A DNA stretch of 64,000 nt from CAG-841 sp963614875 (GCA_963614875.1 CAVEFC010000002.1:8723-72722), one strand, 5' to 3'. Shown: positions 48,424 through 58,525, counted from the stretch's first letter. Program-made: numbers and translations. The notes: a model not told the origin generated them from the sequence alone.

Positions 48424-51400
48424 GTGCGTCTAAAAACACTTGAAATGCAGGGCTTTAAGTCCTTCCCCGACAAGACCGTTATCAGCTTTGACAGAGGGAT
48501 AACCGTCGTTGTGGGGCCGAACGGCTCGGGAAAATCGAATATATCCGACGCAATGCGCTGGGTTCTCGGAGAAATATCTTCAAAGAACATACGCGGCTCG
48601 AAAATGGAGGACGTTATCTTTGCGGGCTCGCAGAAGAGAAGTCCGATGGGCTATGCGGAGGTTTCCGTGACGTTCGACAACACCGAGGACGACGGAAAAA
48701 TCGTTTCCTTGAGCGAATACGACGAAATAACCGTAACGCGTCGCTATTACAGAGTCGGCGAAAGCGAATATTTCATAAACCGCAAGCCCGTAAGACTTAA
48801 GGATATTCACGAGCTTTTTATGAATACGGGACTCGGCAAGGGCGGATATTCGATAATCGGTCAGGGAAAGATAGCGGAAATAATTTCATCGAAAAGCGAG
48901 GACAGGCGCGCCATATTCGAGGAAGCGGCGGGCATTGCGAAATATCGCTATCAGAAGCAGGAGGCGGAAAGAAAGCTTGACGCCACTCTTGACAATCTCG
49001 TCCGGCTCGAAGACATAGAAAGCGAGCTTGAGGGCAGAATAGCTCCGCTTGAAAAGGAATCCGAAAAGGCAAAGAAATATCTTGCCCTGCGCGACGAAAA
49101 GAAGGCGCTCGATCTTGCGCTTTCGATATTCGATATAGATACGGCGAAAGCCGAAAGCGGCGAGCTTGAAAAAAGTCTTGCGGCGGCGAAAAATTCGCTT
49201 GACCGCTCGGACGAAACGCTTGCCGGACTTGAAAAGCGCGACGAGGAGCTGTTTTCTTCGCTGCAAAGCGAAAAAGCGGAAAGCGAAAGAGCGGGAGAGG
49301 ATATATCCGCTCTTACGGAGAAAATATTCGTCGGCGAGGGCGAAATAAAGCTTGCCGAAAACGACAACGCTCACCTTTCGGAAACGGTGACGGCGTCGCG
49401 CGCGAGAATTGCCGAAAAGAAAGCCGTGCTTTCAGCCGCGGAGGAAGAAAAAAAGCACTGTCTTGAAGCTGTCGGACAGTCGGAAAAGCGCCTTTCCGCC
49501 CTTGACGGACGTCGCGAAAAGGCAGCGGCGGAGCTTAAAGCGCAGGAGGATAAAATAAACGATTGCGCGGCAGTCACTATCGGGCTTACGGAAAAATACG
49601 AGCAGGCGCAAAAGGACGATGTCGAAGCAAAGGTAGCCGTCAGCGTTGCGGAATCGCAAAGAGAGGCAAATCTCAAAAAATGCGACGAGCTTACCGTCGA
49701 GCTTTCAAAGCACGACGAGGACATCGGTATGCTTGACGAAAGAATAAACCGCGCAAAGGAAAAGATATCGGGCTATGATAAAAAGCTCGGCGAGTCGGAC
49801 TTTGAAACGGGAAAAATATCCGCAAAAAAGGAGGAGCTTATCGTTCTTTCGAGAAAGCTTGCGGGGCAGAAAAACGATCTTTTCCTTGAAATATCGCAGA
49901 GAAAGCATCAGATATCAAACCTTCTCCGTATGGAGGAGCTTCTTGAAGGCTATTCGAGAGCCGTGCGCTTTCTTATGACGGAGTACCGCGCGGGCAATCT
50001 GACCGACAGAAACGGCGCCGTGCCGAAGATATACGGTCCTGTTTCGCAGTTTGTGACGGTTGACGAAAAATATTCGGCTGCGCTTGAAGTCGCTTTCGGG
50101 CAGTCGCTTCAGAACATAATAGTCGACGACGAGGACTGCGCAAAGACCGCGATAGCTTTTCTCAAGCGCAGAAACGCGGGAAGGGCGACGTTTTATCCGA
50201 TAACGACGATGAAGGGTAACACTGTAAGCGGAAAGGCGCTCGGTATAGACGGGCTTGACGGTTACATAGCGATAGCCTCCGAGCTTGTGGGGTGCGATGA
50301 GAAATTCAGAGGAATAGCAGATTATCTTACAGGCAGGATAATAGTTGCAAAAAATACGGACTGTGCGTCGGTTATCGCGCGCAGGCTCGGCTTCAGATAC
50401 AAAGTGGTTACCCTTGACGGTCAGGTGATAAACGCCGGAGGAAGCTATACGGGCGGATCCGTATCGACGGATTCACAGATGCTTTCACGCCGCGCCCAGA
50501 TAGACAGGCTCGGCGCGGAGGTTGCCTCACTTGAAAAGGACAGCGCCGAAACCGAAAAGGATATAGCCGAAAACGAAAAGGCGATAAAAGCCGTAACGGA
50601 GCAGGAAAAAACCGCTCTCGGCGCGGGCGCGATGATAAAAACCCTGCGCGACGCGGAATCGACTCAGATGCAGATACTCGTATCGAACCGCGACGTGCTC
50701 AAAGAAGCGAGACAGCAGATAGTTTCACAGCTTTCGGAGCTTTCGTCGCTTGCAAAGCGCGAGGGAGAAAACGCCGGCGAATGTACCGAAAAGCGCAGGC
50801 GTCTTTCTGAGGAAATGGCTGCGATCGAAAAACGTCTGTGCGATATCGGCAGAGAAAAAGCCGATGCCGAAAAGAAAGCCGAAGCAAAGAAAACCGAGCT
50901 TTCGGATTGTCTTATAGACATCGCGCGCGAGGAAAAGAGCGCGGAAATGGCGCAGAACGCGCTTTCCGCCGCGACCGAAAAATATATTGCGGCATCAGAC
51001 GACATAAAGGCGCTTGAAGAATCGGCTGCCGACGCCGAAGCAAGAATAGCCGAAAATACGGCAAAAGCAAAGGAAATCACGGCGCAGATAAGCGCGCTCA
51101 AAGCCGAGGTTGAAAGAATAAATTCCGAAAAGGCGGCGCTTTCCGCAAGATCGCTCGAAACGGAAAGAAAGCTTACCGAGGTGCGCGCAAAGCAAAAGGA
51201 AATGACACATTCGAGGGAGCTTATCTTCCGCGAATACGCAAATACGGAGGCTGCCTACAAGCGCGCCGTCGAAAAAAGCGACAAGCTTATTTCTTTCCTC
51301 TGGGAAGAATACGAAACGACATACACTCAGGCGTGCGAACTCTGCGGCGAGCGCATAACCGAAAAAACAAGAAAGGACGCCGCCTCAAAGCAGGGCAGAC

Positions 51401-52047
51401 TGAAAAGCGAGATAAAGGCTCTGGGCGACGTTCACGTCGGCGCGATAGAGGAATACAAAGAGGTAAAAACCCGTTACGACGAGCTTTCCTCGCAGACAAA
51501 GGATCTGAGAAAATCCAAGGAGGAGCTGCTTTCGATTGTCGTTTCGCTCGAAGAACGTATGAAAGAGGATTTTTCCGCTACGTTTGAAGAGATAAACGTA
51601 AACTTCGGGCAGGTGTTCCGCGCGCTGTTCGGCGGCGGCTCTGCGGAGCTGAAGCTGACGGACAAGATAGACGTTCTCAATTCCGGCATAGAGATAAACG
51701 TTGCGCCTCCCGGAAAGGTCATAAAAAATATGTCGCTGCTTTCGGGCGGCGAGCAGGCGTTCGTTGCGATAGCGCTGTATTTTGCAATACTGAAAGTCAC
51801 GCCGTCGCCGTTCTGCATACTTGACGAAATCGAAGCGGCGCTTGACGAAATAAACGTGGACAAGCTTGCCGATTATCTTAAAAATTATTCGGAGAGAACG
51901 CAGTTTGTCGTTATCACGCACCGCAGAGGCACAATGGAAGCGGCGGACAGGATATACGGCGTGACGATGCACGAAAAGGGAATTTCCGACGTGCTTTCGA
52001 TAAACGTATCCGAAATAGAAGCAAAAACGGGAGAAAAGCCCGTTTAA
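48424..52047 (+). CDS. smc: Chromosome segregation protein SMC
   Basis: ATPase of the bacterial condensin Smc-ScpAB; 1207 aa. N-terminal head with Walker A VVGPNGSGKSNISDAMRW (about 30-47), coiled coil about 170-500, hinge about 510-660 with YGPVSQFVTVDEKYSAALEV and the conserved AGGSYTGGS, return coil about 670-1020, and C-terminal head with signature LLSGGEQAF (about 1105) and Walker B FCILDEIEAALDE. The start is GTG at 48424 (MRLKTLEMQGFKSF), behind AAAGGAGCAGGCAGC. It leads the smc-ftsY pair. Confidence 0.97.
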   Translation: MRLKTLEMQGFKSFPDKTVISFDRGITVVVGPNGSGKSNISDAMRWVLGEISSKNIRGSKMEDVIFAGSQKRSPMGYAEVSVTFDNTEDDGKIVSLSEYDEITVTRRYYRVGESEYFINRKPVRLKDIHELFMNTGLGKGGYSIIGQGKIAEIISSKSEDRRAIFEEAAGIAKYRYQKQEAERKLDATLDNLVRLEDIESELEGRIAPLEKESEKAKKYLALRDEKKALDLALSIFDIDTAKAESGELEKSLAAAKNSLDRSDETLAGLEKRDEELFSSLQSEKAESERAGEDISALTEKIFVGEGEIKLAENDNAHLSETVTASRARIAEKKAVLSAAEEEKKHCLEAVGQSEKRLSALDGRREKAAAELKAQEDKINDCAAVTIGLTEKYEQAQKDDVEAKVAVSVAESQREANLKKCDELTVELSKHDEDIGMLDERINRAKEKISGYDKKLGESDFETGKISAKKEELIVLSRKLAGQKNDLFLEISQRKHQISNLLRMEELLEGYSRAVRFLMTEYRAGNLTDRNGAVPKIYGPVSQFVTVDEKYSAALEVAFGQSLQNIIVDDEDCAKTAIAFLKRRNAGRATFYPITTMKGNTVSGKALGIDGLDGYIAIASELVGCDEKFRGIADYLTGRIIVAKNTDCASVIARRLGFRYKVVTLDGQVINAGGSYTGGSVSTDSQMLSRRAQIDRLGAEVASLEKDSAETEKDIAENEKAIKAVTEQEKTALGAGAMIKTLRDAESTQMQILVSNRDVLKEARQQIVSQLSELSSLAKREGENAGECTEKRRRLSEEMAAIEKRLCDIGREKADAEKKAEAKKTELSDCLIDIAREEKSAEMAQNALSAATEKYIAASDDIKALEESAADAEARIAENTAKAKEITAQISALKAEVERINSEKAALSARSLETERKLTEVRAKQKEMTHSRELIFREYANTEAAYKRAVEKSDKLISFLWEEYETTYTQACELCGERITEKTRKDAASKQGRLKSEIKALGDVHVGAIEEYKEVKTRYDELSSQTKDLRKSKEELLSIVVSLEERMKEDFSATFEEINVNFGQVFRALFGGGSAELKLTDKIDVLNSGIEINVAPPGKVIKNMSLLSGGEQAFVAIALYFAILKVTPSPFCILDEIEAALDEINVDKLADYLKNYSERTQFVVITHRRGTMEAADRIYGVTMHEKGISDVLSINVSEIEAKTGEKPV

Positions 52048-52058
52048 GGAGAAAAACT

Positions 52059-52970
52059 ATGGGATTTTTTGAAAAACTGAAACAAGGTCTTGCAAAGACG
52101 AAAAAAACGCTTTCGGACGGAATAGAAAACATATTCCGCAGCTTTGTGAAGATCGACGAGGAGCTTTTCGACGAACTTGAAGAGCTTCTGATAAGCTCGG
52201 ATGTGGGCGTTGAAACGACGGAGGCTGTTCTCGACAGCCTGCGCGACAGGCTCAAAGAAAAGCGTATAACCGATCCCGAGCAGGCAAAGGAGGAGCTGAT
52301 ATCGCTTCTTGCCGAAATGACGGGTGAGGGCGGCGATATTCCGTTTGAGGACGGAAAAATGACGGTTATTCTTGTTATCGGAGTGAACGGCGTCGGAAAA
52401 ACGACCTCCATTGCGAAGATAGCAAACGTGCTTAAAAGCGACGGCAAAAAGGTTGTGCTTGCTGCGGCGGATACGTTTCGTGCGGCGGCAGCCGATCAGC
52501 TTTGCGTGTGGGCGGAAAGAGTGGGCGTCGATGTTGTGCGTCAGAGCGAGGGCTCGGATCCCGCGGCTGTGGTTTTCGACGCGATAGCCGCCGCGAAAAA
52601 GCGCAAAGCGGACGCGCTGATAATCGACACGGCGGGCAGACTTCACAACAAGAAAAACCTTATGGCAGAGCTTGAGAAAATCAACCGCGTGATCGACCGC
52701 GAGCTTCCCGACTGCATAAGGGAAACGCTTCTTGTGCTCGATTCGACGACAGGTCAGAACGCGGTAATTCAGGCGCAGGAATTCGGCAACGCCGCGCGTC
52801 TTACGGGCATTGTCCTTACCAAGCTTGACGGCACCGCAAAGGGCGGAATTATAATATCGATACGCCGCACGCTCGGAATTCCGGTGAAATTCATCGGCGT
52901 GGGAGAAAAGGTTGACGACCTTCAGAAATTCGATCCGCAGGAATTTGTCCGCGCGCTTTTCGGTGAATGA
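52059..52970 (+). CDS. ftsY: Signal recognition particle receptor FtsY
   Basis: SRP-GTPase that docks Ffh-bound ribosomes at the membrane; 303 aa. N-domain helices about 1-95, G1 GVNGVGKTTSIAKIA (about 109-123), DTFRAAAADQL, G3 DTAGRLHNKKNLM, G4 TKLDGTAKGG and the closing GVGEKVDDLQKFD. It lacks the long acidic A domain of E. coli FtsY, as usual in Gram-positives. AGGAGAAAAACT precedes the ATG, 12 bases after smc. rdgB begins one base after its stop. Confidence 0.97.
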   Translation: MGFFEKLKQGLAKTKKTLSDGIENIFRSFVKIDEELFDELEELLISSDVGVETTEAVLDSLRDRLKEKRITDPEQAKEELISLLAEMTGEGGDIPFEDGKMTVILVIGVNGVGKTTSIAKIANVLKSDGKKVVLAAADTFRAAAADQLCVWAERVGVDVVRQSEGSDPAAVVFDAIAAAKKRKADALIIDTAGRLHNKKNLMAELEKINRVIDRELPDCIRETLLVLDSTTGQNAVIQAQEFGNAARLTGIVLTKLDGTAKGGIIISIRRTLGIPVKFIGVGEKVDDLQKFDPQEFVRALFGE

Positions 52971-52971
52971 T

Positions 52972-53565
52972 ATGGTAAAGATACTTCTTGCAACGGGAAA
53001 TCCACACAAGGCAAGGGAGCTTTCCGCAATGCTTTCGGGCTGTGATGCCGAGGTGCTGACGCTTAAGGACGTCGGCTTTACGGGAGAGATAACCGAGGAC
53101 GGCAAAACATTTGAAGAAAACGCCGAAATAAAAGCGAGAGCGGCGGCTTCGCTCGGATATATCGGCGTCGGGGACGATTCGGGGCTTTGCGTCGATTTTC
53201 TCGGCGGAGCGCCCGGGGTATATTCCGCACGGTATGCGGGCGAGCCGTGCGACAATGCGAAAAACAACGAAAAGCTGCTTTCCGAAATGGCAGGCGTGCC
53301 GGAGGAGAAGCGCGGAGCAAAATTCGTCTGCGTGATATGCTGCGTCTTTCCGGACGGAAGAAAGATAATTTCAAGGGGCGAATGTTCCGGGAGAATACTT
53401 ACTTCATACGCGGGGAGCGGAGGCTTCGGGTACGATCCGCTGTTTTTCTGCACGGAAAGAGGAAAAAGCTACGCCGAGATGACGGAGGAAGAAAAAAATT
53501 CCGTAAGTCACAGGGCGAGAGCAATGAACGGATTTCTTGATAAATTCGTTTCGGAGATAAAATAA
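52972..53565 (+). CDS. rdgB: XTP/dITP diphosphatase (RdgB/HAM1)
   Basis: House-cleaning pyrophosphatase that hydrolyses inosine and xanthosine triphosphates; 197 aa. The signature LLATGNPHKARELSAML begins at residue 5, with ENAEIKARAAAS, the metal site VGDDSGLCVDFLGGAPGVYSA, GGFGYDPLF, and the final SHRARA. The ATG at 52972 follows the ftsY TGA by one base; there is only a weak GGTGA upstream, so translation likely depends on ftsY. An earlier in-frame start at 52912 lies inside ftsY. Confidence 0.95.
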   Translation: MVKILLATGNPHKARELSAMLSGCDAEVLTLKDVGFTGEITEDGKTFEENAEIKARAAASLGYIGVGDDSGLCVDFLGGAPGVYSARYAGEPCDNAKNNEKLLSEMAGVPEEKRGAKFVCVICCVFPDGRKIISRGECSGRILTSYAGSGGFGYDPLFFCTERGKSYAEMTEEEKNSVSHRARAMNGFLDKFVSEIK

Positions 53566-53579
53566 TAACGGAGAAAGAA

Positions 53580-53882
53580 ATGCTTACAAGTAAACAGAGA
53601 GCATACCTGCGCGGAAAAGCGTCGGTTGCGGATACGATTTTTCAGATAGGCAAGGGCGGAATAGGCGACAATATGATAAAGCAGCTTTACGACGCGCTCG
53701 AAGCCAGAGAGCTTATAAAAATAAGAACGCTTGACAACAGCGACGTTTCGCCGAGAGAAGCGGCGGAAAGGATATCGGCGGTGCTCGGAGCCGAGGTGGT
53801 ATGCGTCATAGGCAGTAAAATAGTTCTTTACAGGGAATCGAGAAAGCACAAAAAGCTCAGCCTTGAAATAAAGGCGCTGTAA
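53580..53882 (+). CDS. yhbY: YhbY-type RNA-binding protein (CRM domain)
   Basis: Single CRM-domain protein of 100 aa that associates with pre-50S ribosomal particles. The order LTSKQRAYLRGKA, FQIGKGGIGDNMIKQL (GxxG loop), ELIKIRTL and VIGSKIVLYRES matches the family. GGAGAAAGAA precedes the ATG. Normally yhbY, nadD, yqeK and rsfS run together; here nadD is missing between yhbY and yqeK. Confidence 0.94.
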   Translation: MLTSKQRAYLRGKASVADTIFQIGKGGIGDNMIKQLYDALEARELIKIRTLDNSDVSPREAAERISAVLGAEVVCVIGSKIVLYRESRKHKKLSLEIKAL

Positions 53883-53914
53883 AGAAAAACATTATCGAAA
53901 AGGGTTTTTATCTT

Positions 53915-54544
53915 ATGGAAGACAAAAACGTAACATTTGAAAAGCTGAAAAACGAAGTGAAAAAATATCAGTGCGAGCAGAGATATCTGCACACGCTCAG
54001 CGTTTACGGCGAATGTAAAAAGCTTGCCGATATTTTTTCGCTTCCGGAAAAAGAAAGGGAAGAGCTTCTTACTGCGGCGCTTCTTCACGACATAACAAAG
54101 GATATGGACGGCAAAACCCAGATAGAGCTTTGCAAAAAGTACGGTATTACTCCGCCCGCAAGCGAAAAGGACCCGATGCCCACGATTCATCAGGACACGG
54201 GCGCGTTTTTCGCACGCGAAATTTTCGGAGAAAAAACGGTGGACGACGCGGTATTTTATGCGATAGCCTCACACACCACCGGCAGAGAGGGTATGACAAA
54301 TATCGACAAGATGCTTTTTCTTGCCGATTATATCGAGCCGCGCAGAAAGTACAAATCCTGTGCGGAAACAAGGGAATATTTATATTCCGAATGTGCAAAA
54401 ATAAACAAAAACGATAAAGCGGCACTTTTCAGGCTCCTGAGCAAAACGGTGGTTGACGTTATCGCCTATACGGTGGATTATCTTATAAGCAAAAGACGTA
54501 TGATCGACCACAGAATGATAATAGTCTGGAACAGCCTGATCTGA
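53915..54544 (+). CDS. yqeK: HD-domain Ap4A hydrolase, YqeK family
   Basis: Symmetrical bis(5'-nucleosyl)-tetraphosphatase of the YqeK type, which degrades the alarmone Ap4A; 209 aa. The HD metal site is visible: YLHTLSVYGECKKLA (first His), AALLHDITKDM (HD), then AIASHTTGREGMTNIDKMLFLADYIEP. After the HD domain comes an extra segment (about 165-209) with a positively charged end. AAAAGGG stands 12 bases before the ATG, somewhat far. Neighbours are yhbY and an LCP gene, the common clostridial context apart from absent nadD. Confidence 0.93.
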   Translation: MEDKNVTFEKLKNEVKKYQCEQRYLHTLSVYGECKKLADIFSLPEKEREELLTAALLHDITKDMDGKTQIELCKKYGITPPASEKDPMPTIHQDTGAFFAREIFGEKTVDDAVFYAIASHTTGREGMTNIDKMLFLADYIEPRRKYKSCAETREYLYSECAKINKNDKAALFRLLSKTVVDVIAYTVDYLISKRRMIDHRMIIVWNSLI

Positions 54545-54564
54545 ATGTCGCGGGGCAGGTAAAA

Positions 54565-55695
54565 TTGAACGGTAAAAAATTTGATGATAAAAACGAAAAC
54601 AGACGTCTTTCCGGCAAGCTTGTCACGATAGTGACGCTCGGCGTGCTTGCGGCGCTTATAATAATCGTGGCGCTTTTTATGTCCTTGTATAAGCCCGGGG
54701 TTGAGGATGATCCTCATTTCGCGACAAGCGGACATACGGACACGACGACAACCTCGCGGGACGAGCAGACATCGACAGATCCTTATTCGCGGAAAAAAGG
54801 ATATTATACCTTTCTTATAGCCGGAACGGACGTTATTTCAAATAATACGGACGTTTTGATGCTGGCTTCTTTCGACACGGTAAAGGGCGAAATAAATATA
54901 GTTCAGATTCCGCGCGACACGTTCGTGAACAAAACCGTCGGCGGATATCAGACGGTGACGAGGGTAAATTCCGTATATGCGGCTGCATACAACAGAAGCA
55001 CGGCGTCGGGCTCGCGCGGCGCGACGGCAAGACATGTTGCGATGAAGGATCTCAAATCAAGACTCGAAGCGAGCCTTTGCGTAAATCTTGATTATTATGT
55101 GCTTGTCAGCACCTCGTCTTTCCGCAGGATAGTCGACGCAATAGGCGGCGTGTGGTTTGACGTTCCCGAGGATATGGATTACGACGATCCGGAGCAGGAG
55201 CTTTCGATACACCTTAAAAAAGGCTATCAGCTTCTCGACGGAGAAAATGCGGAGGGGCTTATCCGCTTCAGAAGCGGTTATGCGCAGGGAGATCTTGACC
55301 GTGTTTCCGTCCGTGCGGATTTTCTGCGCGCAATGATGAAGCAGGTAAAGGAAAATCTGACAGCCGACGCCCTTGCGACGATAGCAGGCGAGCTTCTTAC
55401 CTCGGTTGATTCTTCGGTTTCGCTTACGGACGCGGTGTATTTTGCAAAGCAGCTGTATTCGGTATCCTCCGAAAACTTCACGGTGACAACGCTTTCCGGC
55501 TCGTCGGTTATGAATCCGCAGACGGGACTTTGGAGCTATTACGTTATAAACAAAAAAGGCGCGCTCGCCGACATAAACAGATATCTCAACGTGTTTTCGG
55601 GAGATATCGCGGCGGATATTTTCGACAGTAAGGGCTTCTTTACGGATTCCGAAGACGAAGCCCACGCATATATAAACAATTATTATTTATCATAG
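54565..55695 (+). CDS. LytR-CpsA-Psr family protein
   Basis: Membrane-anchored LCP phosphotransferase, which attaches teichoic acids or other glycopolymers to peptidoglycan; 376 aa. Single N-terminal helix (about 19-40: VTIVTLGVLAALIIIVALFM), a Thr/Ser-rich extracellular linker, and an LCP core about 80-300 with FLIAGTD, NTDVLMLASF, IPRDTFV and the Arg-rich GLIRFRSGYAQGDLDRVSVR. The start is TTG at 54565; the nearby ATG is followed at once by a stop. CAGGT provides a weak ribosome site. The gene lies between yqeK and rsfS, as in many Clostridia. Confidence 0.92.
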   Translation: MNGKKFDDKNENRRLSGKLVTIVTLGVLAALIIIVALFMSLYKPGVEDDPHFATSGHTDTTTTSRDEQTSTDPYSRKKGYYTFLIAGTDVISNNTDVLMLASFDTVKGEINIVQIPRDTFVNKTVGGYQTVTRVNSVYAAAYNRSTASGSRGATARHVAMKDLKSRLEASLCVNLDYYVLVSTSSFRRIVDAIGGVWFDVPEDMDYDDPEQELSIHLKKGYQLLDGENAEGLIRFRSGYAQGDLDRVSVRADFLRAMMKQVKENLTADALATIAGELLTSVDSSVSLTDAVYFAKQLYSVSSENFTVTTLSGSSVMNPQTGLWSYYVINKKGALADINRYLNVFSGDIAADIFDSKGFFTDSEDEAHAYINNYYLS

Positions 55696-55704
55696 GAGAG
55701 AGAA

Positions 55705-56109
55705 ATGGACGAAAGCAAAAACGAAAAAATGACGTCGCTTGCGGGCGCATCCTCGGAGGAGATTGCGCGCGCTGCAGCGGAAGTGCTTGATTCTATGAAG
55801 GCACGCGACATAAAGCTTCTGCGCGTTTCGGACAAAACGGTTATGACGGATTACTTTGTCATCTGCTCGGGAACGTCGAACACGCAGATAAAAGCCCTTT
55901 CGGGAGAGGTTGAATACAGGCTCGGCGAAAGAGGCGTTCTTCCGCTTCATATCGAGGGATATGAAACGGGTACATGGATAGCGATGGATTATGCTCACGT
56001 TATGGTGCATATTTTCAACAGAGAGCAGAGAGATTTTTACAAGCTCGAAAAGCTCTGGGGCGACGCCTGCGAGGTGCCGCTGAATACGGAAGGCGGGAAG
56101 GAGGACTGA
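55705..56109 (+). CDS. rsfS: Ribosome silencing factor RsfS
   Basis: Binds L14 on the 50S subunit and blocks joining with 30S, slowing translation in starvation; 134 aa. Family features: AAEVLDSMKARDIKLLRV, TDYFVICSGTSNTQIKAL, GYETGTWIAMDYAHVMVHIF and LEKLWGDA. An N-terminal extension of about 20 residues is present. GGAGAGAGAA precedes the ATG. leuS starts one base after its stop. Confidence 0.96.
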   Translation: MDESKNEKMTSLAGASSEEIARAAAEVLDSMKARDIKLLRVSDKTVMTDYFVICSGTSNTQIKALSGEVEYRLGERGVLPLHIEGYETGTWIAMDYAHVMVHIFNREQRDFYKLEKLWGDACEVPLNTEGGKED

Positions 56110-56110
56110 T

Positions 56111-58513
56111 ATGATTTACGATTTCAAAGCGATTGAACCGAAATGGCAAAAAATATGGGACGAAAAAAAGGCTTTTTCCGCGGTTGACGGCTCGGAAAAG
56201 AAAAAGTTTTACGCGCTTGTCGAATTTCCTTATCCTTCGGGAGCGGGAATGCACGTCGGACATATAAAGGCGTACAGCGGACTTGAAGTGATTTCGAGGA
56301 AGAGAAGAATGGAGGGCTATAACGTCCTGTTCCCGATGGGCTTTGACGCCTTCGGACTGCCCACGGAAAACTATGCGATAAAAACGGGCATTCATCCGAG
56401 AAAGGTAACGGATACGAACATTGCCAAGTTTACCTCACAGCTTCGTCGCGTGGGCTTTGCGTTCGACTGGGACAGAGTTATAGATACGACGGACGAGGAC
56501 TACTACAAATGGACGCAGTGGATATTCCTCAAAATGTTTGAAAACGGGCTTGTTTTCAGAGATACCGCGCTTGTAAATTATTGTCCTTCGTGCAAGGTTG
56601 TGCTTTCAAACGAGGATTCTCAGGGCGGAAAGTGCGACGTCTGCCACAGCGATATCATTCAGAAATCAAAGGACGTATGGTATCTTCGCATAACAAAATA
56701 TGCGGACAGGCTGCTTTCCGGTCTTGACGAGGTGGATTATCTGCCCAACATAAAGCAGCAGCAGATAAACTGGATAGGCAAATCGACGGGAGCGTTTGTA
56801 AATTTCTCGCTTTCGGGCATTGACGAAAAGCTCCGCATTTATACAACCCGTCCCGATACGCTTTTCGGCGTTACGTTTATGGTTATGGCGCCGGAGCATC
56901 CGATAATAGAAAAATATAAGGACAGAATAAAGAATATCGAAGCTGTCGAAGCCTACAAGGCGGAATGTGCAAAGAAGACGGAATTCGAGCGCACGCAGCT
57001 TGTAAAGGACAAAACGGGCGTAAAAATCGACGGTATCTGCGCCGTAAATCCCGTAAACAACAAGGAAATTCCGATATACATAGCGGATTACGTTATGATG
57101 GGCTACGGCACTGGGGCAATTATGGCTGTTCCCGCGCACGATCAGCGCGACTATGATTTCGCAAAGGCGTTCGGTATAGATATAATCGAGGTCATAAAGG
57201 GCGGAGATATAACAAAACAGGCATATACCGAAAGCGGCGAGATGGTAAACTCGGGCTTCCTTGACGGTATGACAAACAAAAAGGATTCCATCGCGAAAAT
57301 GCTTGAATATCTTGAAGAAAAGGGCATAGGCGAGGCGGGCGTTCAGTACAAAATGAAGGACTGGGCGTTCAATCGTCAGAGATACTGGGGTGAGCCGATA
57401 CCGATAGTTCATTGTCCGCACTGCGGAATGGTACCCGTGCCCTACGACGAGCTTCCGCTCCGTCTGCCCGACATACAGAATTTCGAGCCGGGACAGAACG
57501 GCGAAAGTCCGCTTGCGAAAATAGAAAGCTTTGTAAACTGCAAGTGCCCCAAATGCGGCGGTGACGCAAAGAGAGAGACCGATACGATGCCGCAGTGGGC
57601 GGGCTCATCGTGGTATTTCCTGCGTTACATCGATCCGCACAACGAAAATATGCTTGCCGATCCCGACAAGCTGAAATACTGGATGCCTGTCGATTGGTAC
57701 AACGGCGGAATGGAACACGTTACCCGCCATATGATATATTCGCGCTTCTGGCATAAATTCCTTTACGATATAGGCGCGGTGCCCTGCGACGAGCCTTATG
57801 CAAAGAGAACCGCGCAGGGACTTATTCTCGGGCCGGACGGGGAAAAGATGTCAAAATCAAAGGGAAACGTTGTCGATCCCAACGACGTTGTGGACGAATA
57901 CGGCGCGGATGTTCTCCGTACTTACGTACTCTTTATGGGCGATTACACGAGCGCGGCTCCGTGGTCGGAATCGAGCGTGAGAGGCTGCAAGCGCTTTATA
58001 GAAAGAGTATGGGGAATGCTCTTTATGACAAAGGGCGGCGGCACAACGGAAAAGCTTGAAGCCTCGTTCCACAAGACCGTAAAGAAGGTTTCCTCGGATA
58101 TCGAGCAGATGAAGTTCAATACGGCGATCGCCGCAATGATGTCGCTGACAAACGAAATTTACGAAAACGGCAGTCTTACCACGGACGAGCTCGGAATATT
58201 CGTTCGTTTGCTCTGTCCGTTTGCTCCGCATATATGCGAGGAGCTCTGGGAAAGAATCGGCGGAAAGGGACTCTGCTCGCTTGCTCCGTGGCCGGAATAC
58301 GACGAATCGAAAACAAAGGACGATACCGTTACCATCGCGGTTCAGATATGCGGCAAGCTCCGCGACACCGTTCAGGCGCCGGCGGACGCCGATCAGGCGA
58401 CGGTCGAAGCGCTTGCAAAGTCGAGCGAAAAAATAGCGGGCGCAATCGCCGGAAAACAGATAGTGAAAGAGATATATGTGAAGAACAAAATCTTCAATAT
58501 CGTGGTCAGATGA
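56111..58513 (+). CDS. leuS: Leucyl-tRNA synthetase
   Basis: Class I synthetase charging tRNA-Leu; 800 aa. HIGH motif in the form HVGHIKAYS (about 41-49), zinc-ribbon-like NYCPSCKVVLSNEDSQGGKCDVC (CPSC...CDVC, 168-190 approx.), CP1 editing domain about 220-400 with TTRPDTLFGVTFM and GYGTGAIMAVPAHD, catalytic KMSKSKGNVVDP near 580, anticodon domain about 640-750 and a short C-terminal domain. GGAGGACTGAT precedes the ATG. It closes the cluster that begins at plsX; a T-poor hairpin follows. Confidence 0.98.
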   Translation: MIYDFKAIEPKWQKIWDEKKAFSAVDGSEKKKFYALVEFPYPSGAGMHVGHIKAYSGLEVISRKRRMEGYNVLFPMGFDAFGLPTENYAIKTGIHPRKVTDTNIAKFTSQLRRVGFAFDWDRVIDTTDEDYYKWTQWIFLKMFENGLVFRDTALVNYCPSCKVVLSNEDSQGGKCDVCHSDIIQKSKDVWYLRITKYADRLLSGLDEVDYLPNIKQQQINWIGKSTGAFVNFSLSGIDEKLRIYTTRPDTLFGVTFMVMAPEHPIIEKYKDRIKNIEAVEAYKAECAKKTEFERTQLVKDKTGVKIDGICAVNPVNNKEIPIYIADYVMMGYGTGAIMAVPAHDQRDYDFAKAFGIDIIEVIKGGDITKQAYTESGEMVNSGFLDGMTNKKDSIAKMLEYLEEKGIGEAGVQYKMKDWAFNRQRYWGEPIPIVHCPHCGMVPVPYDELPLRLPDIQNFEPGQNGESPLAKIESFVNCKCPKCGGDAKRETDTMPQWAGSSWYFLRYIDPHNENMLADPDKLKYWMPVDWYNGGMEHVTRHMIYSRFWHKFLYDIGAVPCDEPYAKRTAQGLILGPDGEKMSKSKGNVVDPNDVVDEYGADVLRTYVLFMGDYTSAAPWSESSVRGCKRFIERVWGMLFMTKGGGTTEKLEASFHKTVKKVSSDIEQMKFNTAIAAMMSLTNEIYENGSLTTDELGIFVRLLCPFAPHICEELWERIGGKGLCSLAPWPEYDESKTKDDTVTIAVQICGKLRDTVQAPADADQATVEALAKSSEKIAGAIAGKQIVKEIYVKNKIFNIVVR

Positions 58514-58525
58514 CGTCCGGTGGCG

